Positions 37,026 through 45,914 of a DNA stretch of 64,000 nt are shown piece after piece (the first letter of the stretch is position 1; each line of letters opens with the position of its first letter). The notes under the pieces were generated by a model. It saw only the letters and a program-made list of their open reading frames with translations. It made no database searches and had not been told where the DNA came from. Origin of the DNA: Roseicella aerolata (GTDB lineage: Bacteria; Pseudomonadota; Alphaproteobacteria; Acetobacterales; Acetobacteraceae); NCBI RefSeq assembly GCF_020523605.1, contig NZ_JAJAQI010000006.1, positions 102,764 to 166,763 of the forward strand, in the 5' to 3' direction. Position numbers and translations under genes: made by a program.

Positions 37026-37064
37026 GGTCCCCTGGACGTCGCGGTGCGACATCGTCAGGGGACC
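37026..37064. promoter_or_regulatory. Long interrupted hairpin in the tatA upstream region
   Basis: GGTCCCCTG (37026-37034) pairs perfectly with CAGGGGACC (37056-37064), and inside it GTCGC (37038-37042) pairs with GCGAC (37046-37050) around a 3-nt loop. The two stems are separated by small internal loops, as in structured RNA leaders. It lies 49 bp before the tatA start codon on the minus strand. Could be an mRNA leader or an operator; untested. Confidence 0.4.
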
Positions 37065-37213
37065 TGCTCCGGCGGCGCTGGGCGGCCACGCCCTGCCCTG
37101 GTTCCGGCCGCGGTCTTCCCGCCCCTCGCCATGGCACTCGCGCGGACACTAGTGCGCCACCCCCGGCAGCGCAAACCCGGAGATGGGCCGGCGACCGCGC
37201 CGAGACAACGGGC

Positions 37214-37242
37214 TTGAAACCGGAATCGAGTTCTCCTAGCTT
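37214..37242 (+). promoter_or_regulatory. Sigma-70-type promoter for the TerC-type gene
   Basis: TTGAAA (37214-37219), 17-bp spacer, TAGCTT (37237-37242), in a locally AT-richer patch, directed at the gene starting at 37393. The leader would be about 145 nt. Confidence 0.5.
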
Positions 37243-37392
37243 GGTCCCTATCCGGGCCCCTCTGGCGGTGCCGGCAGTCCCGTCTGTTCGCCGGGCTGCC
37301 AGCCGCGATGTCGGATGCGTGCAACCATTGCGCGTCCGGGCCCGCGGATTCCACCGCATGCTTCCTCCGGGCGCGCCAGAGAGGATCATGTG

Positions 37393-38367
37393 ATGGAACC
37401 GAACATCTGGTTCTGGGTCACCTTCAACGCAGCCGTGCTCGGCCTGCTGCTGCTGGATCTCGGCGTCTTTGCCAAGAAGGACGCCAATGGCGACCCGGCC
37501 CCGGTGCCGGTGAAGACCGCGCTGATCAAGTCCGGCGCCTATGTCCTCCTCGCCCTCGGCTTCTGCGCCTTCCTCTGGACCTCCTACGGCCCGGCCGAGG
37601 AGCGTTCCACCCGCGCCCTCGAATTCCTGACCGGCTATGTGATCGAGTGGTCGCTCTCGGTCGACAACATCTTCGTCTTCGTCCTGATCTTCGGCCGGTT
37701 CGGCGTGCCGCCGCAGTACCAGCATCGCGTGCTGTTCTGGGGCATCCTCGGGGCGCTGGTCATGCGCGGGGCGATGATCCTGCTTGGCACCTCCCTGCTC
37801 CGGGAATTCGACTGGATCATGATCCTCTTCGGCCTGTTCCTGATCTGGAGCGGCTACAAGATGCTGCGCTCGGTCGGCGAGGAGGAGGGCGACCCGCGGG
37901 ACAACCCGGTGCTCAAGTGGATGGAGCGCCGCCTGCCGGTGACCGACGGCTACCGCGGCAACCGCTTCACCGTGCGGGAGGCCGGGAAGTGGATGCTGAC
38001 GCCGCTGGCCCTGGTGCTGGTGCTGGTCGAGCTGACCGACCTGGTCTTCGCGCTCGACAGCATCCCGGCCATCTTCGCGGTCACGACCGATCCCTTCATC
38101 GTCTACACCGCCAATGTCTTTGCCATCCTCGGCCTGCGGGCGATGTATTTCGCGCTCTCCGGCATCATCCACCGCTTCAAGTACCTGAAGCACGGCCTGT
38201 CGATCGTGCTGATGATCGTGGGCGCCAAGATGCTGGCGAACTACGTCGCGGGCGGCAAGGCGGTGCCGGTGGAATACGCCCTGGCGCTGACCGGCACCAT
38301 CATCGCCGGCTCCATCGCGCTCAGCCTGTGGCGGACGCGGGGGGAGGGGAAGCCGGCGACGGTCTGA
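37393..38367 (+). CDS. TerC/Alx-family membrane protein
   Basis: 324 residues, about nine helices. Characteristic acidic motifs: LLLLDLGVFAKKD (helix 1), YVIEWSLSVDNIFVFVLIFGRF, and VLVELTDLVFALDSIPAIFAVTTDPFIVYTANVFAILGLR. The family exports metal ions, chiefly manganese, and is also linked to tellurite resistance and metallation of exported enzymes. The start at 37393 has GAGAGGATC just upstream. It is a single gene with its own promoter candidate and a strong terminator. Confidence 0.92.
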   Translation: MEPNIWFWVTFNAAVLGLLLLDLGVFAKKDANGDPAPVPVKTALIKSGAYVLLALGFCAFLWTSYGPAEERSTRALEFLTGYVIEWSLSVDNIFVFVLIFGRFGVPPQYQHRVLFWGILGALVMRGAMILLGTSLLREFDWIMILFGLFLIWSGYKMLRSVGEEEGDPRDNPVLKWMERRLPVTDGYRGNRFTVREAGKWMLTPLALVLVLVELTDLVFALDSIPAIFAVTTDPFIVYTANVFAILGLRAMYFALSGIIHRFKYLKHGLSIVLMIVGAKMLANYVAGGKAVPVEYALALTGTIIAGSIALSLWRTRGEGKPATV

Positions 38368-38410
38368 CCCCGGGGCGGCGCGGGCGGCACCGCCCGCGCC
38401 ACGGCAACCG

Positions 38411-38443
38411 GGCCCGGATGCGGTGGCGCATCCGGGCCTTTTT
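38411..38443 (+). terminator. Intrinsic terminator after the TerC-type gene
   Basis: A perfect 12-bp stem GGCCCGGATGCG (38411-38422) / CGCATCCGGGCC (38427-38438), loop GTGG, followed by TTTTT (38439-38443), 44 bp after the stop codon. It is the clearest rho-independent terminator in the window. Confidence 0.92.
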
Positions 38444-38548
38444 CATGCGCCGGCCGCAGGAGGGCCCGACCCTGGCCGGCGGCCCCGCGGCCGCTGCGCA
38501 ACGCCGCCGGGCGCGCAGCCGCCCACCGCCGGCGCACCGCGCCGGGCA

Positions 38549-39430
38549 TCACCGGCGGCTGGCCTGCACGGCCCGCTCCGGGGCGAGGGCCCGGGCGAAG
38601 AACCGGGCAATGTCCTGCCGCGCCAGCTCGGCCCGCAGCGCGTCGAAGCGCAGCGGGTCGAAGGCGGCATCGCGCGCCTGCCAGGCCGTGGCGGGCCAGA
38701 GGTCGAAGCCGTAGCCGAGTGAATCATAGCTGCGCAGCAGCACGGGATCGGTTGCCGGCCGGCCCTGCGGATCGAACAGCCGGGCGCAGCCGCCCGGCAG
38801 GTCACCCGCCCCGCCGGCATGCGGCAGGATGAGCAGGACCGGAGCGCCGCCGGCCGGGGCCGCCCCGGCTTCCCGCAGCGCCGGGCTGGCGCAGGTGGGG
38901 TAGAGCGCGGCATGGGCGCGGAAGCGCGACACCCCGGGCGGGGGTGCCGCCCGTGCCGCCAGCAGCGCCGCCTCCCCGCCCGTGCCGAGGCCGAGCAGGC
39001 CGATCGCCCGGCGCGGCCCGCCCTCGGGCGGCAGCCCTTGCTCCTCGAGCCGGGCCAGCAGGGCGACGAGCACCGGCAGCAGCGCCGGCGCGGCCTCCGC
39101 CCGCAGGCCCGGCCGCGGCCGCAGCCGGTCGCCAAGCCCCATGCCAGGCTCGGCCGGCAGGTCGAGCAGCACCACCGCCAGGCCGCGCTCCAGCATCGCC
39201 GCGGCATGGAAGGCGCCGCGGGCATCCAGGCCGAGATGGTCGGGCACCAGCACCACGGTCGGCCGGCCGGCCGCCACCCAGGCGTCGCGCAGCGGCTGGG
39301 AGGGCAGGAGATCGATCATGCCCGGTGCCGCCGGCTCGGCCGGTGCGGGGGTCGCCAGCGCCGGCAGCAGGGCAAGATGCAGCGCCAGGAGCCAGAACCC
39401 CGCAGGCGCGCAGCGGTGGACGGACGGCAT
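38549..39430 (-). CDS. Exported alpha/beta-hydrolase-fold protein with degenerate active site
   Basis: 293 residues with a signal peptide (FWLLALHLALLPALATPAPA). The fold is suggested by RPTVVLVPDHLGLDARGAFHAAAMLERGLAVVLLDLPAEPG and IGLLGLGTGGEAALLAARA. The elbow reads GLGTGG, with Gly where dienelactone hydrolases have Cys or Ser, so the usual nucleophile is missing. Later PVLLILPHAGGAGDLPGGCARLFD resembles the strand-7/His region of DLH-like proteins. Possibly a non-catalytic or altered member. It is convergent with the TerC-type gene. No function can be named. Confidence 0.65.
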   Translation of the reverse strand: MPSVHRCAPAGFWLLALHLALLPALATPAPAEPAAPGMIDLLPSQPLRDAWVAAGRPTVVLVPDHLGLDARGAFHAAAMLERGLAVVLLDLPAEPGMGLGDRLRPRPGLRAEAAPALLPVLVALLARLEEQGLPPEGGPRRAIGLLGLGTGGEAALLAARAAPPPGVSRFRAHAALYPTCASPALREAGAAPAGGAPVLLILPHAGGAGDLPGGCARLFDPQGRPATDPVLLRSYDSLGYGFDLWPATAWQARDAAFDPLRFDALRAELARQDIARFFARALAPERAVQASRR

Positions 39431-39563
39431 GCGGGATGGCCTCCGCCGATCAGGGACCCGGCGGCGCCAGCATGGATCGGCCGCGGCAGGGTGGCGCTGA
39501 CGATCGGGGGAGGGGAGGGCGGCTCCCGTCAGGGTGACATCGGGCCGGCGCCGCGCCCGGCGC

Positions 39564-40535
39564 TCACGCCTCCGCCTTGATTCCGAGGCGCGTGATCAGC
39601 CCGCTCCAGCGCCTGGTTTCCGCCGCGACGAAGCGCGCCGCCTCCTCCGGCCCGCTCCCCACCACCTCGAAGCCGCCGGCTTCCAGGGCGCCGCGGGTCT
39701 GCGGTTCGGCCAGCGCCTTCGCCGCCTCCTCCGCCAGGCGCGCCACGCGGGCGGGGGGCGTGGAGGCCGGCGCGATCAGCGCGTTCCAGGCATAGCTCGC
39801 GGCATCCGGGACACCGGCCTCGGCCAGGGTCGGGACATCGGGCGCCTGCGGAATGCGCCGCTCCGCGGTCACGGCGAGCGCGCGCACCCGTCCCTCCCGG
39901 ACCTGCGGCAGGATGCCGGCCGAGACCACCACCATCGCCTCGATCCGTCCCGCCACCAGGTCGAGGGTCGCCTGCGGGAAGCCGCGATAGGGGACATGCA
40001 CCATGTCGAGCCCGGCCCGCGCCATCAGATCCGCCATGGCGAGATGCCCGCCCGAGCCGGAGCCGACCGAGCCGAAGGAGAGCTTGCCGGGATTGGCCCG
40101 CACATGCGCGACGAAGCCGGCCAGGTCCTGCGCCGGCACCGCAGGGTGCACCACCAGCAGTTGCGCCGCCCGCACGAGCAGGGAGGCGATGGTGAGGTCC
40201 CGGCCCGGGTCGTAGGGCAGGTCCGGGTAGAGCGCCCGCGCGGTGCTCAACGGGCCGTTGATGGTCAGGCCGATGGTGTGGCCGTCGGTCGCCTTGGCGA
40301 CCGCATCCGTGCCGATATTGCCGCCGGCGCCGGGGCGGTTCTCCACCACGAAGGGCTGGCCGAAGGCGCGGGCGAAATGCGCCGCGACCGCCCGGCCGGT
40401 GGTGTCCGGGGTGGAGCCTGCCGGGAAGGGCACGATGAAGCGCACCGGCCGCTCCGGCCAGGGCGCCTGGGCAGCGGCGCGGGCCGCCGGCAGCAGGGCC
40501 GGAAGGGCGAGCAGGGTGCGGCGCGGGATCGGCAT
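39564..40535 (-). CDS. Bug/TctC-type solute-binding protein
   Basis: 323 residues from the ATG at 40535. A signal with twin Arg (MPIPRRTLLALPALLPAARAAA) precedes WPERPVRFIVPFPAGSTPDTTGRAVAAHFARAFG and FVVENRPGAGGNIGTDAVAKA. It also has the ligand-site-like GSVGSGSGGHLAMADLMARAG. It is the fifth Bug protein in the window and again lacks TTT permease genes. It diverges from the RTX-GH16 gene across 209 bp. Confidence 0.87.
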   Translation of the reverse strand: MPIPRRTLLALPALLPAARAAAQAPWPERPVRFIVPFPAGSTPDTTGRAVAAHFARAFGQPFVVENRPGAGGNIGTDAVAKATDGHTIGLTINGPLSTARALYPDLPYDPGRDLTIASLLVRAAQLLVVHPAVPAQDLAGFVAHVRANPGKLSFGSVGSGSGGHLAMADLMARAGLDMVHVPYRGFPQATLDLVAGRIEAMVVVSAGILPQVREGRVRALAVTAERRIPQAPDVPTLAEAGVPDAASYAWNALIAPASTPPARVARLAEEAAKALAEPQTRGALEAGGFEVVGSGPEEAARFVAAETRRWSGLITRLGIKAEA

Positions 40536-40744
40536 GCAGGGTTGTCCTCCGGCGGGGCGTATCGGCCCGCTTCCAGCACGGCCGCTGCGGCGACGTAAAG
40601 GGCGGTCTGCCCCGGCCATTTTGCCGGATGTAACTACTTGTGGTTGTTTGGCGGACTCAAACAGCTAGCTATGGTTTTATGCTGGAACTCCAGATCGGGT
40701 CTGAAAGCGCCCGCCCAGAACAATTTCGCCCGGGAAAATCCAAC
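40536..40744 (+). promoter_or_regulatory. Divergent promoter region before the RTX-GH16 gene
   Basis: The part from about 40615 to 40690 is the most AT-rich stretch nearby, with TTGTTT (40645-40650) 16 bp from TAGCTA, and TATGGT close after. No classic ribosome binding site precedes the ATG at 40745 (GGGAAA only). In-frame alternative starts exist at 40640 (GTG) and 40679 (ATG). Confidence 0.35.
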
Positions 40745-43700
40745 ATGTCCGACGACCTCCAGAGCATCGTGGCGGCAGCCCTCGGCCTGCCCCGCAGCGC
40801 CGTCCCTGGCCAGAGCATCATCGGCAAGCTGCCCGATCTCCTGGTCGAGGGTACGCCCGGCGATGACGCTTTGCAGGGCCCGCCCGGCAGCGGCCGGGCC
40901 ACCCTGCTCGGCGGCGCGGGCGATGACACCTACCACCTGGCCCGCGGCTACGACATGGTCATCGAGCGGGCGGGGGAAGGGGTGGACACCATCATCTCCA
41001 CCGCCCTCTCGGTCATCCTGCCGGAGGAGGTCGAGAACCTCGTCCTCCTCGGCGACCGTGCCTATGGCGGGGGCAACGCCCTGGCCAACCGCATCGAGGG
41101 GAACGACCACGCCCAGGTCCTGAACGGCGGCGGCGGCAACGACCTGCTGACGGGCGGCGGCGGCGCGGACCAGTTCCAGATGCTGGCCGGCGGCGGCTGG
41201 GACGTCATCACCGATTTCCAGCCCGGCGAGGACCGCCTCCACCTCGCCGCCTTTCCCGGCTTCGGGACGCCGGAAGCGGTGCTGGCGGCCCTGCGGCAGG
41301 ACGGCGCCGACCTGCATCTCGATCTCGGCGGCGGGCAGGGCGTCACCCTGCTCGGGGTCGATCGCGCGGCGCTCTCGGCCGCCGACATCATGCTGCCGCC
41401 GGATGTCGCCATGCTCACCCTGACCTTCGCCGAGGAGTTCGACAGCTTCACCTGGTCCGCCGATGGCAGCCAGGGCTGGCGCACCACCTATTCCGGGAAC
41501 GGCCGCACCCTCAGCAGCAACGGGGAGCGGCAATACTACTCGGATGCCTCGGTGGGGGTGGACCCCTTCCGGCTGGAGGACGGGGCGCTGGTGATCAGCG
41601 CCGCGCCGGGCGGCAATCCGCTGGGCCTGCCCTTCACCTCCGGCCTCATCACCACGCAAGGGTCCTTCGCCCAGCTCTACGGTTATTTCGAGGCCCGGAT
41701 GCAACTACCCGCCGGCCTCGGCTGGTGGCCGGCCTTCTGGATGCTGCCGGTGGATCTCAGCTGGCCGCCGGAGATCGATGTGCTGGAGAGTTTCGGGCGG
41801 GGGGACGGGACGGTGAGCTTCACCGTCCACACCAATATCGGCGCCACGCGCGACTCCATCAGCCTGCCGGTGGCCTTCGACGGTACCGGCGGCTACCACA
41901 CCTATGGCGTGAGCTGGCTGCCCGACCAGATCCGCTGGTACCTGGACGGGGTGGAGGTGGCCAGCGCGCCGACGCCGGCCGATGTGAGCCAGCCGATGTA
42001 CCTGCTGCTCAACCTGGCCGTCACCAGCCTTGCCGATACCGCCGGCCCCGGCGCCGAGCTCCGCATCGACCATGTCCGCGCCTATGCCTATGCGCCCGAG
42101 ACGATTGCAGCCCATGTCGACACTCGTGACACCCTGGTCAGCGATGTCGATGCGGTGCTGCCCGACGGGATGCACAATCTCCGGCTGTCGGGATCGGCGG
42201 ACCTCACCGGCACCGGGAATGCGCTCGACAACCGGCTCTATGCGGGCCTCGGCCATACGCTGCTCCTCGGCCTGGAGGGGCGGGACTATCTGATCGGCGG
42301 CCCCGGCCATGACACGCTGGACGGGGGCAGCGGCGCGGACCGGATGATCGGCATGGGCGGCGACGATACCTATATCGTCGACAGCACGAGCGATGTCGTC
42401 GTCGAGCGCGCGGGCGAGGGGACCGACCTCGTCCGCAGCAGCGTGAGCTACACCCTCGGCAATGCGGTCGAGTATCTCACCCTGACCGGCATGGCAGTGA
42501 TCGGCGGCACCGGCAACGCGCTGGACAACCGCATGACCGCCAATGCCGCCGGCTCGCGCCTCTTCGCGCTGGGCGGCGCGGATACGCTGATCGGCGGGGC
42601 GGGCAACGATACCCTGGATGGCGGGACGGGCGCCGACCTGATGGCGGGCGGCGCCGGCGATGACAGCTATGTGGTGGACGATCCGGGCGACCAGGTGGTG
42701 GAACTGGCCGGTGAGGGCAATGACGTCGTCACCGCCAGCCTCTCCTGGACCCTCGGCGCCCATCTGGAGCGGCTGGTGCTGGCCGGCACCGCCGATCTCG
42801 CCGGCACCGGCAACGAGCTGGACAACCGCATCTTCGGCAATGCCGGCGCGAATACCCTGGATGGCGGCGCGGGCCATGATTCGCTGCATGGCGGGGCCGG
42901 CGCGGATCTGATGATCGGCGGCACCGGCAACGACACCTTCAGCGTCGATGATGCGGCCGATCGGGTGGTGGAATTGCCGGGCGAGGGCATCGACCTCGTC
43001 TCCGCCTCCCTCTCCTGGGTGCTGGGCGCCGAGCTGGAGAAGCTGACCCTGACCGGCACCGCCGACCTTACCGGCACCGGCAACGAGCTGGACAACACCC
43101 TGACCGGCAATGCCGGGCGGAACCGGCTGGAAGGGCTGGCGGGCCATGACTGGCTGGATGGCGGGGCCGGGGCCGATACGCTGATCGGCGGCCCGGGCAA
43201 TGACACCTATGTGGTCGATGATCCATCGGACCTGATCGTGGAACTGCCCGGGGAAGGCACCGACCTGGTGCGGAGCTCCATCTCCTATGCGCTCGGCGCC
43301 GCGCTGGAGAACCTCACCCTCATCGGTACGGCGGCGATCGAGGGCACCGGCAATGCGCTGAGCAACCGGCTCACCGCCAATGCCGCCGGCTCGCGCCTGC
43401 TGGGCCTGGAGGGCAACGACACGCTGACCGGTGGGGCGGGCGCCGATTGGCTGGAGGGCGGGACCGGCGCGGATTCCATGACCGGTGGCGGCGGCGATGA
43501 CACCTATGTCGTGGACGACCCGGGCGACCGGGTGGTCGAGGCCGCCGGTGGCGGCCATGACACCGTGCGCAGCAGCCTGTCCTACATCCTCGGCACCCAG
43601 CTCGAGGCGCTGGTGCTGACCGGCACCGCCGACCTCACCGGCACCGGCAACGCGCTGGACAACATCCTGACCGGCAATGCCGGGCGGAACCGGCTGGAAG

Positions 43701-45391
43701 GGCTGGCGGGTTATGATTGGCTGGATGGCGGGGCCGGGGCCGATACGCTGATCGGCGGCCTTGGCGACGACACCTATGTGATCGACGACCCGCAGGACCT
43801 GATCGTGGAACAGCCCGGGGAAGGGACCGACCTGGTGCGGAGCGCCATCAGCTACACGCTCGGCGCCGCGTTGGAAAATCTCACCCTGACCGGGACGGCG
43901 GCGATCGAGGGCACCGGCAATGCGCTGGACAACCGGCTCACCGCCAATGCCGCCGGCTCGCGCCTGCTGGGTCTGGAGGGCAACGACACGCTGACCGGCG
44001 GGGCGGGCGCCGATTGGCTGGAGGGCGGGACCGGCGCCGACCTGATGGCAGGCGGCGCCGGCGATGACAGCTATGTGGTGGACGATCCGGGCGACCAGGT
44101 GGTGGAACTGGCCGGCGAGGGCAATGACGGCGTCACCGCGAGCCTCTCCTGGACCCTCGGCGCGCATCTGGAATGGCTGGTGCTGGCCGGCACCGCCGGG
44201 CTCGCCGGCACCGGCAACGAGCTGGCCAACCGGATGACCGGCAATGCCGGGCGGAACCGGCTGGAGGGGCTGGCGGGCGATGACTGGCTGGATGGCGGCG
44301 CCGGAGCCGATACGCTGATTGGCGGCCTTGGCGACGACACCTATGTGATCGACGACCCGCAGGACTTGGTCGTGGAACAGCTCGGGGAAGGGACCGACCT
44401 GGTGCGGAGCGCCATCAGCTACACGCTCGGCGCGGCGGTCGAGAACCTCACGCTTATCGGCATGGCGGCGATCGGCGGCACCGGCAACGCGCTGGACAAC
44501 CGCATGACCGCCAATGCCGCCGGCTCGCGCCTCTTCGCGCTGGGCGGCGCGGATACGCTGATCGGCGGGGCGGGCAACGATACCCTGGATGGCGGGACGG
44601 GCGCCGACCTGATGGCGGGCGGCGCCGGCGATGACAGCTATGTGGTGGACGATCCGGGCGACCAGGTGGTGGAACTGGCCGGTGAGGGCAATGACGTCGT
44701 CACCGCCAGCCTCTCCTGGACCCTCGGCGCCCATCTGGAGCGGCTGGTGCTGGCCGGCACCGCCGACCTCGCCGGCACCGGCAACGAGCTGGACAACAGG
44801 ATGATCGGCAATGCCGGGCGGAACCGGCTGGAAGGGCTGGCGGGCGATGACTGGCTGGATGGCGGCGCCGGGGCCGATACGCTGATCGGCGGCCTCGGCG
44901 ACGACACCTATGTGGTCGATGATCCATCCGACCTGGTCGTGGAACTGCCCGGCGAGGGCCTTGATTCGGTGCAGAGCAGCGTGACCTTCACGCTCGGCGT
45001 GGCGCTCGAGAATCTGCGGCTGACCGGGACCGCCCCGATCGCCGGCACCGGCAACGAGCTGGACAACCGCATCATCGGCAATGCCGCCGCGAATACCCTG
45101 GATGGCGGGGCAGGCAATGACTGGCTGGATGGCGGCGCCGGCGCGGATTGGCTGATCGGCGGCACGGGCGATGATACCTTCGCCTTCGCGCCGGGCTGCG
45201 GCGCCGACACCGTGGCGGATTTCGGCCTCGGGCGGGACCGGCTCGACCTGCGCGGCTTCCAGGCCCAACTCTCCGACCTGGTCATCACCCCCACCGGGGG
45301 CGATATCCTGCTGCAATTCGCGGGCGGTGATTCGATCCTGCTGAAGGGCGTGACCTCTGTCACGCTGCAGGGGGACTACGTCCTCGCCTGA
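40745..45391 (+). CDS. Secreted RTX-repeat protein with GH16 glycanase domain
   Basis: 1548 residues. N-terminal RTX-like block (about 35-110; [15 protein letters not shown]), then a glycoside hydrolase family 16 domain (about 225-452) with the catalytic motif EIDVLE (Glu 343 nucleophile, Glu 348 acid/base), preceded by [23 protein letters not shown]. From about 490 to the end come 11 repeats of about 94 residues (GTGNxLDNR..[42 protein letters not shown]), each with GGxGxD calcium nonapeptides. No signal peptide: type I secretion by a C-terminal signal is expected; no T1SS genes here. Rhizobial ExsH, which trims exopolysaccharide, has similar parts. The polysaccharide locus 14 kb away is a plausible target source. 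Confidence 0.92.
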   Translation: MSDDLQSIVAAALGLPRSAVPGQSIIGKLPDLLVEGTPGDDALQGPPGSGRATLLGGAGDDTYHLARGYDMVIERAGEGVDTIISTALSVILPEEVENLVLLGDRAYGGGNALANRIEGNDHAQVLNGGGGNDLLTGGGGADQFQMLAGGGWDVITDFQPGEDRLHLAAFPGFGTPEAVLAALRQDGADLHLDLGGGQGVTLLGVDRAALSAADIMLPPDVAMLTLTFAEEFDSFTWSADGSQGWRTTYSGNGRTLSSNGERQYYSDASVGVDPFRLEDGALVISAAPGGNPLGLPFTSGLITTQGSFAQLYGYFEARMQLPAGLGWWPAFWMLPVDLSWPPEIDVLESFGRGDGTVSFTVHTNIGATRDSISLPVAFDGTGGYHTYGVSWLPDQIRWYLDGVEVASAPTPADVSQPMYLLLNLAVTSLADTAGPGAELRIDHVRAYAYAPETIAAHVDTRDTLVSDVDAVLPDGMHNLRLSGSADLTGTGNALDNRLYAGLGHTLLLGLEGRDYLIGGPGHDTLDGGSGADRMIGMGGDDTYIVDSTSDVVVERAGEGTDLVRSSVSYTLGNAVEYLTLTGMAVIGGTGNALDNRMTANAAGSRLFALGGADTLIGGAGNDTLDGGTGADLMAGGAGDDSYVVDDPGDQVVELAGEGNDVVTASLSWTLGAHLERLVLAGTADLAGTGNELDNRIFGNAGANTLDGGAGHDSLHGGAGADLMIGGTGNDTFSVDDAADRVVELPGEGIDLVSASLSWVLGAELEKLTLTGTADLTGTGNELDNTLTGNAGRNRLEGLAGHDWLDGGAGADTLIGGPGNDTYVVDDPSDLIVELPGEGTDLVRSSISYALGAALENLTLIGTAAIEGTGNALSNRLTANAAGSRLLGLEGNDTLTGGAGADWLEGGTGADSMTGGGGDDTYVVDDPGDRVVEAAGGGHDTVRSSLSYILGTQLEALVLTGTADLTGTGNALDNILTGNAGRNRLEGLAGYDWLDGGAGADTLIGGLGDDTYVIDDPQDLIVEQPGEGTDLVRSAISYTLGAALENLTLTGTAAIEGTGNALDNRLTANAAGSRLLGLEGNDTLTGGAGADWLEGGTGADLMAGGAGDDSYVVDDPGDQVVELAGEGNDGVTASLSWTLGAHLEWLVLAGTAGLAGTGNELANRMTGNAGRNRLEGLAGDDWLDGGAGADTLIGGLGDDTYVIDDPQDLVVEQLGEGTDLVRSAISYTLGAAVENLTLIGMAAIGGTGNALDNRMTANAAGSRLFALGGADTLIGGAGNDTLDGGTGADLMAGGAGDDSYVVDDPGDQVVELAGEGNDVVTASLSWTLGAHLERLVLAGTADLAGTGNELDNRMIGNAGRNRLEGLAGDDWLDGGAGADTLIGGLGDDTYVVDDPSDLVVELPGEGLDSVQSSVTFTLGVALENLRLTGTAPIAGTGNELDNRIIGNAAANTLDGGAGNDWLDGGAGADWLIGGTGDDTFAFAPGCGADTVADFGLGRDRLDLRGFQAQLSDLVITPTGGDILLQFAGGDSILLKGVTSVTLQGDYVLA
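42500..42826 (+). repeat. Near-identical internal duplication, copy 1
   Basis: These 327 bp recur at 44471-44797 with a single difference that I can find (GATCTC against GACCTC near the end). The offset, 1971 bp, is a multiple of three, so the frame is kept. Other repeats in the gene are clearly more diverged, which points to recent duplication or gene conversion. Confidence 0.9.
44471..44797 (+). repeat. Near-identical internal duplication, copy 2
   Basis: Matches 42500-42826 almost base for base (see that entry). It encodes residues beginning [18 protein letters not shown] and ending GTGNELDN. Recombination between the copies would delete 657 codons in frame and leave an active GH16 domain on a shorter calcium-binding tail. 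Confidence 0.9.
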
Positions 45392-45404
45392 GGGCGCGGT
45401 GCGT

Positions 45405-45914
45405 TCAGGGGCGCGCCGCCGGCCGCTCCGCCTCCGGCGCGCGCGCGGGAGGGCGGGCCGGGGCTTCGGTGCCCTCCGCGGGCCTGGCCGCCCCTGGCAC
45501 CACCGGCATCAGCACCACCGTCACGCTCCGCTCCTCCGGCACCGCTCCGCGGGCGAAGGCGGCGCGGCGGGCCTCGGCGCGGATGCGGTCGCGCTCGATG
45601 CCGAGCTTCGCCAGCGCCGCCGCCACCTCCCCCGCGCGTTTCGCCGCCAGTTGCAGGCCGGATTGCGCCCCGCCCTCCTGCGGCCCGGCATGGCCGAGGA
45701 CGCAGAGGTTGCGCTCCGGCTCGCGCTTCGCCCGCTCCACCGCCGCGGCCAGGTTGGTCCGTGCCGCCTCGCCCGGCGCGGTGGCGCCGCGGGCGAAGGG
45801 GATGGCGAAGACATCCTCCTCCAGATGTTCGGCCCCGACGCAGGTGAAGGCGCGCGGCTGGGCCAGGGCGGTGCCCGGCACCAGCGCGGCGAGAAGCAGC
45901 ATGGCGGGCAGCAT
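45405..45914 (-). CDS. OmpA-C-like exported protein
   Basis: 169 residues. Signal peptide MLPAMLLLAALVPGTALA. The mature part has AIPFARGATAPGEAARTNLAAAVERAKREPERNLCVLGHAGPQ and LAAKRAGEVAAALAKLGIERDRIRAEARR, the beta-alpha-beta pattern of OmpA-like peptidoglycan-binding domains, although the NxxLSxxRA motif is replaced by LAAKRAGEV. A Pro/Ala/Glu-rich tail follows. Its ATG shares a base with the stop of the oxygenase gene upstream (TGATG), so the two are coupled. It converges on the RTX gene with 13 bp between them. Confidence 0.7.
   Translation of the reverse strand: MLPAMLLLAALVPGTALAQPRAFTCVGAEHLEEDVFAIPFARGATAPGEAARTNLAAAVERAKREPERNLCVLGHAGPQEGGAQSGLQLAAKRAGEVAAALAKLGIERDRIRAEARRAAFARGAVPEERSVTVVLMPVVPGAARPAEGTEAPARPPARAPEAERPAARP

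Larger units (their letters stand above)
36978..37392. other. Divergent regulatory region between tatA and the TerC-type gene
   Basis: 415 bp without a gene. It contains the long hairpin at 37026-37064 and a promoter-like pair at 37214-37242. TerC genes in other bacteria can carry a manganese riboswitch (yybP-ykoY); I looked for its conserved core and did not see it. Confidence 0.5.

Noticed and set aside
37243..37392. Possible manganese (yybP-ykoY) riboswitch before the TerC-type gene
   Set aside because: The conserved core of that riboswitch could not be found in the leader.
42200..45160. Regular repeats suggesting a CRISPR array
   Set aside because: The repeats are about 284 bp, keep a reading frame and encode GGxGxD calcium-binding motifs; they are RTX protein repeats.
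41705..45316. 1203-codon minus-strand frame opposite the RTX gene
   Set aside because: It mirrors the repeats of the sense gene and has no independent start signal or motif.
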